Shown here: positions 1-8,656 of the stretch, in pieces | How the letters are laid out: each line of letters starts with the position of its first letter | How positions within the stretch are numbered: position 1 is the first letter of the stretch | NCBI GenBank assembly: GCA_944363975.1 | Contig: CALVVU010000001.1 | Span: 310,001 to 374,000, forward strand | Source: Candidatus Coprovivens excrementavium | Lineage (GTDB): Bacteria; Bacillota_I; Bacilli_A; RF39; UBA660 | Length of the DNA: 64,000 nt | Direction of reading: 5' to 3' | Program-made: the position numbers and the translations under genes | The notes under the pieces: generated by a model | The model's input: only the letters and a program-made list of their open reading frames with translations | Told to the model about the DNA's origin: nothing | Database searches by the model: none

Positions 1-501
1 AGTAGGTTCATCACATATTAATAATTTAGGTTCGTTAACGATAGCTCGTGCTATGCAAACTCTTTGTTGTTCACCACCTGATAATTCGTTTGGAAAACTT
101 CGTGTTTTTTCTTTAAGTCCAACACGATCTAAAGCTTTAAGAACACGCGATTTAATGATATTTCCTTTCATTCCTAAATTTTCTAATCCAAATGCAACAT
201 TTTCATAAACTGTTAATTTTGGTAATAATTTAAAGTCTTGGAATACTATTCCTAATTTTCTTCTTAATTTATATACTCGACTATTATATAATTTAGCAAC
301 ATTTATTCCACCTACCATTACTTGACCTTTAGTAGGTTTTTCTTCACGATATAATAATTTTACTAAGGTTGATTTACCGCAACCAGAAGCACCAGTTACA
401 AAGACAAATTCGCCTTTATCTATTGATAAAGTTAAATCAGCAATTGCTGTAACGCCATTTTTATATACTTTATAGCAATTTTTTATATCAATAAATTTCA
501 T
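1..501 (-). CDS. ftsE: Cell division ABC transporter ATP-binding protein FtsE (partial, C-terminus beyond left edge)
   Basis: This is an ABC ATPase of the FtsE type. FtsE pairs with the membrane protein FtsX and couples ATP hydrolysis to cell-wall hydrolase control at the septum or lateral wall. The 167 visible codons hold a Walker A (GASGCGKST, near residue 37), a Q-loop (VFQDF), the signature LSGGEQQR and a Walker B ending in LLICDEPT, where the window cuts the gene. The usual length is about 228 residues, so roughly 60 are missing. The ATG at 501 follows a GGTGG ribosome site. ftsX would be expected next, beyond the left edge. FtsE rather than another small ABC ATPase is inferred from the compact N-terminus and the motif wording. 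Confidence 0.85.
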   Translation of the reverse strand, partial: MKFIDIKNCYKVYKNGVTAIADLTLSIDKGEFVFVTGASGCGKSTLVKLLYREEKPTKGQVMVGGINVAKLYNSRVYKLRRKLGIVFQDFKLLPKLTVYENVAFGLENLGMKGNIIKSRVLKALDRVGLKEKTRSFPNELSGGEQQRVCIARAIVNEPKLLICDEPT

Positions 502-558
502 TATACACCACCTTATTGTACTTATTATAACAAAAAAACAAGGGTAAAAAAACACCTT

Positions 559-1455
559 TTACAAAAAAGGGAATTGCTCTTTACGTTGACCGCCGTAAAC
601 TTCATAACAATCACTTATAATGAAAAAGGCTTCTGGATCTATTTTTTCAACAACACTTTTAAACATATAATAATCTTTCGTAGGAACTACGCACATTATT
701 AAATTATTTTCTTCTTTGGTATATCCACCTTTAGTATGCATAATAGTATAACCGCTTTGTATTTCTTGGATAAAAGATGTTATTTCGTCAACTTTCTTAC
801 TATGGATATAGAACATTTTACTATTAGATATACCAAGCATTATTTTATCAACTAAGAAACCGTTTATAGCTACTATGATTATTGAGTACACTGCATTATT
901 TATACCAAATACAACTGCTCCAAAAGCAATTATTACGGCATAAATAATAAAAGACGCTGTTCCTGTTGGTATTTTTAGATATTTGTTAAATAGCTGAATA
1001 ATTATATCAGTACCACCTGTTGAAAAACCAATTTTATATAAAAAGCCATTGGCTGTCCCAAATAACAAGGCACTTATTATAACGACAATCAAAAAATTAT
1101 CAAATGCTAGATTTTCAGCTAGATGTAAGCAAGGCTCTTCAGTTAAAGAGACAAAAATCGGATATAATATTGATCCTATTATAGTTAAGCCTGTACTTTT
1201 AGGTCCTAAAAAGAAGAAACTTATTACTACTAGAATAATATTTGTAACAAAAATAAATATCGCAGGATTAATGTTTATTAAAGCATGAAGAATAGTAGCT
1301 ATACCACTAGTTCCTCCAATAGCAAGGTTATTATAAAGTAAAAAAGTATTATAATTAATGGCTAAAACTAAAACGCTAATTATGACTATTGCTAGACGTG
1401 ACCAAAAATTTTTTGAACTTACTTCATCAATTAATTCTTTGTAATTGAATTTCAT
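559..1455 (-). CDS. YitT family membrane protein (DUF161/DUF2179)
   Basis: This 298-residue integral membrane protein has about five to six hydrophobic segments in the first 200 residues. They are followed by a soluble DUF2179-like domain, whose closing stretch includes TKGGYTKEENNLIMCVV. The family is widespread in Firmicutes and its transport substrate is not established. A GTG nine bases further upstream (1464) is in frame but overlaps the AGGTG ribosome site. The ATG at 1455, six bases after that site, is therefore preferred. It is divergent from gerQ. Confidence 0.85.
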   Translation of the reverse strand: MKFNYKELIDEVSSKNFWSRLAIVIISVLVLAINYNTFLLYNNLAIGGTSGIATILHALININPAIFIFVTNIILVVISFFFLGPKSTGLTIIGSILYPIFVSLTEEPCLHLAENLAFDNFLIVVIISALLFGTANGFLYKIGFSTGGTDIIIQLFNKYLKIPTGTASFIIYAVIIAFGAVVFGINNAVYSIIIVAINGFLVDKIMLGISNSKMFYIHSKKVDEITSFIQEIQSGYTIMHTKGGYTKEENNLIMCVVPTKDYYMFKSVVEKIDPEAFFIISDCYEVYGGQRKEQFPFL

Positions 1456-1525
1456 ACTTTTCACCTATTCTAATTATACTATATTTATATAAGTTTGCAT
1501 ATATTGTAAAGAGGTGAATTTATAA

Positions 1526-1885
1526 ATGAATGGTAACTATTATCAAAATCCAACATTCCCATCTTTAGATAATAAAGATAATGAAAAAAACTATCAATTT
1601 GAAGAAGGTTATCAAGCTGGTCAATTGTCTGATCTTCCAATGCAACAAAGTTATATTGAAAATATTCTAAGGCATAATAAAGGAAAAAAAGTTAAGGCTT
1701 ATGTCAGTTTTCCTGATTCTAAAGAGTGGAAAGATAAAATATTTGAAGGAACTATTGAACAAGCTGGTAGAGATCACTTGATAATTCGCGATCCAATGAA
1801 CGGACATTGGTATTTAATTTTAATGATTTATCTTGATTACGTAGAATTCGATGAAAAAATAGAATATACGGAGATTGTTTTTTAA
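1526..1885 (+). CDS. gerQ: Spore coat protein GerQ
   Basis: GerQ is a spore coat protein that is cross-linked by transglutaminase in Bacillus and is needed for normal function of the cortex-lytic enzyme CwlJ in germination. The 119-residue product keeps the family core: LPMQQSYIENILRHNKGK, then EGTIEQAGRDHLIIRDP and the C-terminal YLILMIYLDYVEFDE. It is shorter than the Bacillus protein because the N-terminal Gln/Tyr-rich stretch is reduced. The ATG follows GAGGTG. CATATATT at 1498-1505 resembles a mother-cell sigma-E -10 element, but no convincing -35 was found, so that reading is weak. A strong hairpin terminator follows. This is one of the clearest signs that the organism sporulates. Confidence 0.92.
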   Translation: MNGNYYQNPTFPSLDNKDNEKNYQFEEGYQAGQLSDLPMQQSYIENILRHNKGKKVKAYVSFPDSKEWKDKIFEGTIEQAGRDHLIIRDPMNGHWYLILMIYLDYVEFDEKIEYTEIVF

Positions 1886-1912
1886 AAAACTACACAAAGT
1901 GTAGTTTTTTAA
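1886..1912. terminator. Bidirectional terminator between gerQ and the MBL hydrolase
   Basis: An inverted repeat AAAAAACTACAC / GTGTAGTTTTTT with a three-base loop lies between two convergent genes. The A and T runs on both sides allow it to end transcription in either direction. Confidence 0.85.
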
Positions 1913-2406
1913 ATATATAAATAAAAATTTTTCTTTTCTTGACCAAGAGTGGTTGGTTCTCCATGACCTGGATATAAGATTATGTCATCATCATATTTTT
2001 GCATATCTTGAAGACTATTTGACATGTCATGAATATTTCCTCCTAAGTCAGTGCGTCCAATACCATTTTTAAAAATAAAATCACCACAGAACATAATTTT
2101 CTCTTCTGGAAAATAAAATGTACGTGAATCGAAGGTATGACCTGGCGTTTCAATAATTTCAAATTTAAATTGAGAATCTTTAACCTTATTTATTTCAATA
2201 TTATAAAAACTAATGACTTCTTCTAAAGCAGAAATATGGTCTTGATGAAAATGAGTTACTAAGCAACCAACTACTTGCTTATTTCCTACAGCTTTTTTTA
2301 TTTTAAAAAAATCATCTCCTGGATCAATTATTATACATTTATCATCTGTTTTTAGGATGTAACAATTAGTTTCTAAAGGACCTACTACAATTGTTTTTAT
2401 TTCCAT
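1909..2406 (-). CDS. MBL-fold metallo-hydrolase (YqgX / glyoxalase II-like)
   Basis: This 165-residue metallo-beta-lactamase-fold hydrolase binds two metals. It has the metal motif THFHQDH near residue 54, a third histidine in ETPGHT, the bridging aspartate in FCGDFIF and a last histidine in LYPGHGEP. The layout matches the YqgX/GloB-like group that cleaves thioesters such as S-lactoylglutathione analogues, but the real substrate is unknown. It is shorter than the usual 200-210 residues. An in-frame GTG at 2415 overlaps the AGGTG site; the ATG at 2406, six bases downstream of it, is the better start. Confidence 0.85.
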   Translation of the reverse strand: MEIKTIVVGPLETNCYILKTDDKCIIIDPGDDFFKIKKAVGNKQVVGCLVTHFHQDHISALEEVISFYNIEINKVKDSQFKFEIIETPGHTFDSRTFYFPEEKIMFCGDFIFKNGIGRTDLGGNIHDMSNSLQDMQKYDDDIILYPGHGEPTTLGQEKKNFYLYI

Positions 2407-2465
2407 TTTTATCACCTGTTTACATTTTATTATAATTTATCTCTTTTGTAAATTTAATAATATGC

Positions 2466-2471
2466 TATAAT
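2466..2471 (+). promoter_or_regulatory. Extended -10 promoter for the LemA-like gene
   Basis: TATAAT preceded by TG one base away (TGCTATAAT) lies about 25 bases upstream of the start. No good -35 is seen at 16-18 bases, as expected for an extended -10 promoter. Confidence 0.6.
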
Positions 2472-2495
2472 TTATGTAGAATTGAGGTTATGGAT

Positions 2496-3041
2496 ATGCC
2501 AATATTATATAGTTTTTTATTTATGATAATTATAATAGGAGCGGTTGGTATTTTATATGTATATCAATATAATCAATTACAACATTCTAAAACAAAAATT
2601 GATCACGCTGAATGTTTAATTGACGAAGCATTAAGAGAAAAATATGATTTATTATTAAAAGCTGATAAATTAATTCAATCAGAATTAAATAATGATAAAA
2701 CTTTCTTTAAAGGATTAGATAAAATAAAAAGTGAAAATATTAGTAATTTTGATTTAGATCGTAAGTTGACTGAGTTTATTCGTTTATTAGAACAAATTAA
2801 ATTAGATTATCCAGATTTAACAAATAATAAAGGTTTTAAAGAAATAATTAATGAAAATAAAAAAAATGACGAAAAATTACAAGCAGCAAAATCTTATTAT
2901 AATAAATATACAAGCGAATTAAATGATTTAATAAGAAAGTTTCCTTCTAACGTTGTAGCAAGAATGCATGGAATAGAGATAAAGTCTTTCTTTGATGGAA
3001 AAAATATGGAAGATGAAATTATTGATGATTTTAAATTATAA
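2496..3041 (+). CDS. LemA family membrane-anchored protein
   Basis: This 181-residue protein has one N-terminal membrane helix (about residues 3-22) and then a long helical domain. The LemA pattern is visible in three parts: the first helix (KIDHAECLIDEALREKYDLL), the second around KSYYNKYTSELNDLIRKFPS, and the terminal sequence NVVARMHGIEIKSFF, which matches the usual SFPSNLIAxMFGF-type ending. The cellular role of LemA proteins is not established. Two ATGs are in frame: 2490 is only two bases from GAGG, while 2496 has an eight-base spacing and is preferred. It stands alone, with its own promoter and terminator. Confidence 0.85.
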   Translation: MPILYSFLFMIIIIGAVGILYVYQYNQLQHSKTKIDHAECLIDEALREKYDLLLKADKLIQSELNNDKTFFKGLDKIKSENISNFDLDRKLTEFIRLLEQIKLDYPDLTNNKGFKEIINENKKNDEKLQAAKSYYNKYTSELNDLIRKFPSNVVARMHGIEIKSFFDGKNMEDEIIDDFKL

Positions 3042-3075
3042 AAAAGCAATCTATAAAAAATAGATTGTTTTTTAA
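3041..3075. terminator. Bidirectional terminator after the LemA-like gene and ung
   Basis: The inverted repeat GCAATCTA / TAGATTGT is flanked by A and T runs and lies between two convergent genes. Confidence 0.8.
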
Positions 3076-3737
3076 TTATCTAATGACCAGTCAATTTCTT
3101 TTAAATGATGGTTTTTTAAAAAGTTATTGGTTCTAGAAAATGGTCGACTACCAAAGAAACCATTTCGAGCTGAAAACGGAGATGGATGTGGTGAAGTTAT
3201 AATGAAATGTTTAGGATTAGTAATTAGTTTTGCTTTTTCTTTTGCAAAATTACCCCATAAGATAAAGACAACTGGTTCTTCTTTGGTATTTAAAACTTTA
3301 ATTATATAATCGGTTAAAAGTTCCCATCCTAGATGGCGATGAGAAGCTGGCTTATCTTTTTCAACAGTTAAAACAGAGTTTAATAATAAAACGCCTTCGC
3401 GTGCCCATTTTGTTAAATCGCCTTTTAATGATGGTTTTATTCCCAAATCGCTTTCTAATTCTTTATATATATTTTGTAAAGATGGTGGAATTTTGACTCC
3501 TTCTTGAACAGAAAAAGATAAGCCGTGAGCTTCTCCTTCACCATGATATGGGTCTTGACCTACTATTACAACTTTAGTGTTTGAAAAAGGTGTTAATTTT
3601 AATGCATTAAAGATATAGTTTTGAGGTGGGAAAATGGTTTTTGTAGCATATTCATGTTCTATTATTTTATAAAACTTTTTAAAACCTTCACTATGCCAAA
3701 TAATTTTTAATTTTTCATCCCAATCATTACCTATCAT
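3072..3737 (-). CDS. ung: Uracil-DNA glycosylase
   Basis: Family 1 uracil-DNA glycosylase removes uracil from DNA as the first step of base-excision repair. The 221-residue product has the catalytic water-activating motif VGQDPYHGEGEAHGLSFSV (Asp about residue 62), the loop KIPPSLQNIYKELESDLG and the C-terminal HPSPFSARNGFFG DNA-intercalation motif. The length is normal. The ATG sits five bases after AGGTG. It is a single gene converging on the LemA-like gene, with nothing unusual about it. Confidence 0.96.
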   Translation of the reverse strand: MIGNDWDEKLKIIWHSEGFKKFYKIIEHEYATKTIFPPQNYIFNALKLTPFSNTKVVIVGQDPYHGEGEAHGLSFSVQEGVKIPPSLQNIYKELESDLGIKPSLKGDLTKWAREGVLLLNSVLTVEKDKPASHRHLGWELLTDYIIKVLNTKEEPVVFILWGNFAKEKAKLITNPKHFIITSPHPSPFSARNGFFGSRPFSRTNNFLKNHHLKEIDWSLDN

Positions 3738-3794
3738 ATAATCACCTACTAGTTAATAATTTAGCATAAATTTTTAGTTATGTTAATTGTTTTC

Positions 3795-3820
3795 AAAAAA
3801 AATAGTAATAAGTTACTATT
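3795..3820 (-). terminator. Terminator of the two-gene unknown operon
   Basis: On the minus strand, AAATAGTAA / TTACTATTT forms a nine-base stem with a four-base loop followed by eight Ts. It lies directly after the stop of the 98-codon gene. Confidence 0.8.
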
Positions 3821-4117
3821 TTATTCATTCATATTTTCAATTATTTCACTCATCTTTAGATGAAAATCACATATTGAATTCTGAATAGAATTTGTTAAGA
3901 CAAGTATAGCTTCAACAAAATCATCCTCAGTATAATTTTTATCTTTTAAATCTGTTAGTTCTTTATTAATAATCATTTCATTTTCTGCACCTATTTCTTT
4001 ACAAAATCCATTTGAGATAGCTGCAAGCATTTTTAATTGTTCAAAAACTATTTCTTGTTTTTCTCTTAATGGTAATTTTTTAATATCACTTAAATATTCA
4101 TTAAAATCGTTTTCCAT
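3821..4117 (-). CDS. Hypothetical protein, small acidic helical
   Basis: This 98-residue protein is not recognised. It is acidic, predicted all-helical, without a signal or membrane segment, and has one cysteine at CKEIGAENE and another at SICDFHLK. The ATG follows an AGGAGG-type site. It starts eight bases after the 574-residue unknown gene and shares its terminator, so the two form an operon and probably act together. Confidence 0.6.
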   Translation of the reverse strand: MENDFNEYLSDIKKLPLREKQEIVFEQLKMLAAISNGFCKEIGAENEMIINKELTDLKDKNYTEDDFVEAILVLTNSIQNSICDFHLKMSEIIENMNE

Positions 4118-4125
4118 AAATCCTC

Positions 4126-5850
4126 CTAAAATAATTTTCTGGCTTCTTCAATATCTTTTTCAGTAACTTCTTCTTTTTGAGCTAATCTATTTAATTTAGC
4201 ATATGACCCAGTTACTTTAGCAATTGTTCTTTGTAATTTATTCATACCATAGAATCTCTGTCTTGCTTGTTCTATTTCATTAGTGAATTCTCCTCTTGTT
4301 TTTGCAGAGCCTTCTTTTACTTGACTAGCTTTTACATAATATAAGTTAAATAATGGTTCTTCACCAAAATAGTCTTTACAAACAGCTATTTTATTCATTT
4401 CATTTATTTTACTTTGTTCTTCGGTCATTTCTTGTTGGTTATTAACATTTATTTTTCTAGCTATTAATGATGCGAAACAATCTTGTAAACATTTTAATGA
4501 ATCGTTTCTTGACTCTTGAATCCTTTTTATTTCCTCTTCGTTTTGACTATATAAATTATTATTATATTGTTGATTTTTTAAAATATTGTAAAGTGATACT
4601 AATTGGTCAACTGACATTAATCTTGTTGCAGTAGATAACTTACTATAATATTCTACTTGGTTTCGACTATTAATTGGTCCCCATTTTCTAATAGAATCTA
4701 TAATTTTGTTATTTATTGCCATTTTCAATTCTTCTGGAGTAACTAATCTAGGATTATTTTCATTAATATGGAACACTTCTTCATATGTACCTGATAATTG
4801 CGTTTTTATAGCATTTTTGATTTTTTCTTGTTCTTCTCTTGGTAATGCATTATATTGTTTTATATAGTTATTATAAGCTTGTGTATAAATTTCTATACTA
4901 TTTCCCATTTTTAATTTACGCATTAAAGAACGAGAGTTTAATTGTGTTTTTATGTCATTACCAAACCCATCATTATTTAACAAATATTGAATTTGAGAAT
5001 GGTAACAAGCTACTGCTAATTCCATTAGTGCGTACACTGAGTTACGACTATGAAATTGGTCTTTTTTAAATAATCCTTTGTCGTTACTATACTTATTTGA
5101 TAATCTATTCATTTCAAAAGCTTCTGCTACAATATCAGCAAAACTGTATGTTCCATATCCTGTATATGCATCGCGGATTTCTTGCTTTTGTTCATATGTT
5201 AAACCAGTCATAGCTGTTCTTGGATCTTCAAGTTTTTTAATTATATTTTCATTAATTTCTTTTTGCTTTTCTTCGTCAGTTAAATATTTTGAAGAATATA
5301 ATTCTGGTTTTTTTTCTGGAGTTGATGTTCTAGTTGTATATATTGTTCTTACATCAGATGTTGGGTAAGTTGTAGTAGAACGTGGTTGAGTTTGTTGTTT
5401 AACTTCTGATTTTTTTACTTCTTTTTCTCTTCTTAGAAGTTGGTCAAGTTCAACACTATTGATTATATATGATTCTAGATATCCTCTAGCACAATCTATT
5501 GGATCGTTTGCTATTCTACTAGCTAGAGTAAATGCTTCTCCATATTCAATTTTTATATCATTTCTCTTGAAACGAGTTTCAATTTCTTTTTCTATTGCTG
5601 ATGAATTAAATGTTTTACTTTTTTCAATATCTTTTAAAGCATTATTGATTTTTCTTTGTATTTTTTTCTTTTCAGCAATGTCTTGTGCTCTACTTAATTT
5701 GATATATAAATTATCAAGATTTTTTCTTTGACGATTATTTTTACATTTAATGTTTGATTCAGCAATATTAAACAATATTAAAAATTTAACTACGTCTTTT
5801 CTTTTCTTTTTTATAGCAAGATCTTCTAGAGATTTATCTTCATTATACAT
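4126..5850 (-). CDS. Hypothetical protein, large helical and lysine/asparagine-rich
   Basis: No family is recognised for this 574-residue product. Residues 1-110 are strongly charged and probably coiled-coil. A low-complexity Thr/Ser/Pro/Gln linker around residues 150-180 includes TQPRSTTTYPTSD. From about residue 190 to the end the protein is helical, with stretches such as DAYTGYGTYSFADIVAEAFEM. No signal, membrane helix or nucleotide-binding motif was seen, so it is probably cytoplasmic. A GTG at 5859 is nearly on top of AGGAG; the ATG at 5850 gives better spacing. An extended -10 promoter lies about 25 bases upstream. Being the first gene of a two-gene operon in core DNA suggests a lineage-specific structural or regulatory role, but that is a guess. 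Confidence 0.6.
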   Translation of the reverse strand: MYNEDKSLEDLAIKKKRKDVVKFLILFNIAESNIKCKNNRQRKNLDNLYIKLSRAQDIAEKKKIQRKINNALKDIEKSKTFNSSAIEKEIETRFKRNDIKIEYGEAFTLASRIANDPIDCARGYLESYIINSVELDQLLRREKEVKKSEVKQQTQPRSTTTYPTSDVRTIYTTRTSTPEKKPELYSSKYLTDEEKQKEINENIIKKLEDPRTAMTGLTYEQKQEIRDAYTGYGTYSFADIVAEAFEMNRLSNKYSNDKGLFKKDQFHSRNSVYALMELAVACYHSQIQYLLNNDGFGNDIKTQLNSRSLMRKLKMGNSIEIYTQAYNNYIKQYNALPREEQEKIKNAIKTQLSGTYEEVFHINENNPRLVTPEELKMAINNKIIDSIRKWGPINSRNQVEYYSKLSTATRLMSVDQLVSLYNILKNQQYNNNLYSQNEEEIKRIQESRNDSLKCLQDCFASLIARKINVNNQQEMTEEQSKINEMNKIAVCKDYFGEEPLFNLYYVKASQVKEGSAKTRGEFTNEIEQARQRFYGMNKLQRTIAKVTGSYAKLNRLAQKEEVTEKDIEEARKLF

Positions 5851-5874
5851 TTTATACACTCTCCTATTGTATTA

Positions 5875-5880
5875 ATTATA
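5875..5880 (-). promoter_or_regulatory. Extended -10 promoter of the two-gene unknown operon
   Basis: On the minus strand TGATATAAT gives a perfect TATAAT with the TG extension, about 25 bases upstream of the ATG at 5850. The -35 (TTTTGA, 17-base spacing) is weak. Confidence 0.6.
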
Positions 5881-5904
5881 TCATATTAAATTATAAATCA
5901 AAAA

Positions 5905-5931
5905 AAATGATATAAATTTTATATCATTTTA
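5905..5931 (-). terminator. Terminator after rlmH
   Basis: The inverted repeat AAAATGATATAAA / TTTATATCATTTT, with Ts downstream on the minus strand, begins at the rlmH stop. Confidence 0.7.
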
Positions 5932-6366
5932 CTTATGGTATGTTTCATTATTTAGAATTTTAAACGAACGATATATTTGTTCTAATAACATACCTCTAAA
6001 TAAGCCATGAGGAAATGTAAGTTTGGAAAATGATAAACGATAGTTAGCTCTTAGCTTTATAGTTTCAGCTAAGCCATAAGAACTTCCTATGATGAAAGTT
6101 ATTGTACTATGACTAAGAAAAGTATTATCGATTTTTCGAGCTAATTCTTCAGAAGTAATATTTTCTCCTTGAATATCTAGCGCTATTACATAATCTTGGT
6201 TGTTGATATGTTTGGAAATATCAACAGCTTCTTTTTGTAAATTATTATAATCATTTAATTCAATTATTTCTATTTTATGATAGCGAGATATTCTTTTTTT
6301 ATAATCATTAATTAATTTTGTTAAGTAGTCTTCTTTTATTTTACCTAAGCATATAATTTTTATCAT
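5929..6366 (-). CDS. rlmH: 23S rRNA pseudouridine-1915 N3-methyltransferase RlmH
   Basis: This SPOUT-class methyltransferase methylates N3 of pseudouridine 1915 in helix 69 of 23S rRNA, using S-adenosylmethionine, on assembled ribosomes. The 145-residue product shows the SAM-binding knot: ITFIIGSSYGLAETIKLRAN, then LSFSKLTFPHGLFRGMLLEQ and the C-terminal YRSFKILNNETYHK. The length is normal. Its start overlaps the walJ stop by four bases. rlmH close downstream of walJ is a conserved Firmicutes arrangement, although the htrC protease gene usually between them is absent here. Confidence 0.96.
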   Translation of the reverse strand: MIKIICLGKIKEDYLTKLINDYKKRISRYHKIEIIELNDYNNLQKEAVDISKHINNQDYVIALDIQGENITSEELARKIDNTFLSHSTITFIIGSSYGLAETIKLRANYRLSFSKLTFPHGLFRGMLLEQIYRSFKILNNETYHK

Positions 6367-7127
6367 ATTTCAATCAACTCACTTTTCTCTCTTTGTTTAG
6401 CACAAGAAATATTTTGAAAATCTACATCATATTCAGCAAAAATTTCTTTTATTGTATCTAAAGCTTTTTCTTCAGTATTATTTTTGTGAGAAAGATGGGT
6501 TAAAAGAATTTTCTTGGTATTGGGTCCAATTATTTTAGCTAAATAGATAGCACTATCTTTGTTCGACAAATGGCCATATGGTCCCATTACTCGATCTTTC
6601 AACCATCTTGGATATGGTCCATTTAATAGCATTTCTACGTCATGGTTACTCTCAAATAAATAGACATCTAAGTTTGATAATTGGGTAAAATATTTAGTAT
6701 TGATAAAGCCGGTATCAGTCATATAAACCATCGATTTTCCTTTACTACGAAGAATAAAACTTCGTGAATCAGATGTATCATGAGAAGTTTTTAATATTTC
6801 AATAGTTAAATCTGTTAAATTAACGATATCATCATATAATACTATACGATCATAATATTTTAGTTCTTCGATTTCAGAGAACATTTTAGGACTAACACAT
6901 ACCATAGGATGATATTTTTTTATAAAGTTTTTTAAAGCTTTAATATGATCATCATGAACATGTGTAATAAATATATAATCTATATCTTCAATATTAACAG
7001 ATAACTCAGAAAGTCTGTCTTTAATATATTTTACGGTCATACCAACGTCTAGAAGAATTTTATGTTCGTCGGTTTCAATGTAAGTGACATTTCCTTCTGA
7101 GCCACTAGCTAAATTACAAATTTTCAT
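6363..7127 (-). CDS. walJ: MBL-fold exonuclease-like protein WalJ (YycJ)
   Basis: This 254-residue metallo-beta-lactamase-fold protein belongs to the WalJ/YycJ family, thought to be a DNase that helps coordinate DNA replication or repair with cell division. It begins with the family signature MKICNLASGSEGN. The metal site is THVHDDH near residue 55, TSHDTSDS follows, TDTGF supplies the bridging aspartate and LLTHLSHKN lies near the end. The ATG at 7127 overlaps the upstream stop as TAATG, giving translational coupling; an in-frame GTG at 7136 lies inside the GGAG site and is not used here. In Bacillus this gene ends the walRKHIJ operon, but the four upstream wal genes are missing. Confidence 0.92.
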   Translation of the reverse strand: MKICNLASGSEGNVTYIETDEHKILLDVGMTVKYIKDRLSELSVNIEDIDYIFITHVHDDHIKALKNFIKKYHPMVCVSPKMFSEIEELKYYDRIVLYDDIVNLTDLTIEILKTSHDTSDSRSFILRSKGKSMVYMTDTGFINTKYFTQLSNLDVYLFESNHDVEMLLNGPYPRWLKDRVMGPYGHLSNKDSAIYLAKIIGPNTKKILLTHLSHKNNTEEKALDTIKEIFAEYDVDFQNISCAKQREKSELIEI

Positions 7128-8635
7128 TAACTCCACAAAGTACGAGGATTATATGACTTACTACCAGAACTATATGGTTCACCACGGAACAATCCGAAAT
7201 GAAGATGTGTTCCTGTAACATTACCTGTGTTACCCATAGCAGCAATTCGCTGCTTTCTGCTTACTCTTTGACCGGCTTTAACATATACTTTGGAACAGTG
7301 AGCATATACAGTATACCAACCATTTTGATGATTTATTACGACATTAAGTCCTGCTGTTCGGCCTACTATTCCACCATATTGAGCTTGAACTACTACACCA
7401 TCTAGGGCTGCGTAAATAGGTGACCCATATCCAGTACCTGATATATCCATACCATCATGTAAGGTACCCCAGCGATAACCGTATTCACTTGTTATAATAT
7501 ACGGTGAATTTGTTGGCCATGCCCAGGCAGCACCTGTATCGACATATTGACTATTTCCTCCACCTGAGGAATATTGATGTTTTTTAGTTCCTTTAATCGT
7601 TATTTTATTTTGAACTGGTCTAATAACAACTTCTGGAGCGACGATTGTACCACCAGAACTTTGTTCACCATTAACAAATTGTACACGACTAGTAATACGA
7701 TTTATACCATTTATTCCTTCTTGTTTTACTTTGGAATAATCTGTGTACTTGCTTGAATCAGTTTCAACAATACTTTGATATTGTTCTTCGACATCAGCTA
7801 CTATTAATTCTTCGTATACTAAACTTAATACAGGATCGATTAAGGCAACATTTATTTTTTGACCAATTGCTAATAATGTGTCTTCACTTTCTAGTTCATC
7901 GTTAGCGATTAAGAGTTCTTCAACATTTAATTTATTCTTTTCAGCAATAGAGGCGATTGTATCTCCTTTTGTTACTGTATATTCAATTTGTGATTCATTA
8001 TCCCCAAATAATAGGTATTTAGTTAATTCAGTTGCGTCAGTATAGATTGTTTCATCGACGCTGATATACGATTCTTTAATAGTTATTTTGTCTTTAAAGT
8101 ACATATTTTCAATAATATATCCTGTATCGATAATCTCTGACTGAGTATTATTTTTATATTGTTCATAGCGTTCTTCACCAATGAAAGTTTCAACAACGTT
8201 GTTTAACGCTTCTTCGAAGATATCTTGATCTAGAACATAAATATAAGTTGGTGTTGCATTTTCTACATCAGGTTTAACGGTAATTGTATAACCTTTTATC
8301 GTAAACTTTTTTTCATCTTTAATAGAATCGTATACTTTTTCTACAGTAGTTAAGTCTTTATTGTATGTGTTTTTTTTAATTATTTGAAATCCTTTTGGAG
8401 GATATACTTGATCAACATTATATTCATTTTTTATAGCACTTTGTTCTTGATTTATTAAAGAATATAATTCTTCTTTAGAATCAATCAGACCTATTTTATT
8501 TCCATCTAGGTATACTTGATAGATTTGTGTAGGAAGTGAATATTTTTTTTCGGCAAGAAAATTCATTGCTACTAATAAACCTATAAGTATAGTAATAAGG
8601 GCACATATAATAGTGCTTTTAATATTTGTTTTCAA
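7127..8635 (-). CDS. LysM-G5-M23 peptidoglycan endopeptidase (second tandem copy)
   Basis: This membrane-anchored or secreted cell-wall hydrolase has 502 residues from the TTG at 8635. An N-terminal membrane helix (about 5-25) is followed by a long repeat-like region. A LysM domain with EYTVTKGDTIASIAEKN lies near 215-265, a G5 domain around 310-345, and the C-terminal M23 LytM domain runs from about 370. The zinc and catalytic residues are intact: HDGMD, VYAHCSK and GTHLHFG. M23 enzymes cut peptide cross-links in peptidoglycan. The TTG lies seven bases after GGGAGG and makes the protein exactly as long as its upstream paralogue. An out-of-frame ATG in between opens only a two-codon frame. 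The upstream paralogue ends 22 bases before. Confidence 0.88.
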   Translation of the reverse strand: MKTNIKSTIICALITILIGLLVAMNFLAEKKYSLPTQIYQVYLDGNKIGLIDSKEELYSLINQEQSAIKNEYNVDQVYPPKGFQIIKKNTYNKDLTTVEKVYDSIKDEKKFTIKGYTITVKPDVENATPTYIYVLDQDIFEEALNNVVETFIGEERYEQYKNNTQSEIIDTGYIIENMYFKDKITIKESYISVDETIYTDATELTKYLLFGDNESQIEYTVTKGDTIASIAEKNKLNVEELLIANDELESEDTLLAIGQKINVALIDPVLSLVYEELIVADVEEQYQSIVETDSSKYTDYSKVKQEGINGINRITSRVQFVNGEQSSGGTIVAPEVVIRPVQNKITIKGTKKHQYSSGGGNSQYVDTGAAWAWPTNSPYIITSEYGYRWGTLHDGMDISGTGYGSPIYAALDGVVVQAQYGGIVGRTAGLNVVINHQNGWYTVYAHCSKVYVKAGQRVSRKQRIAAMGNTGNVTGTHLHFGLFRGEPYSSGSKSYNPRTLWS

Positions 8636-8656
8636 CGCATAACCTCCCTTCAATAA

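Noticed and set aside
7199-7405. Open frames opposite the M23 genes
   Set aside because: They are antisense shadows of the peptidase genes, without ribosome sites or recognisable products.
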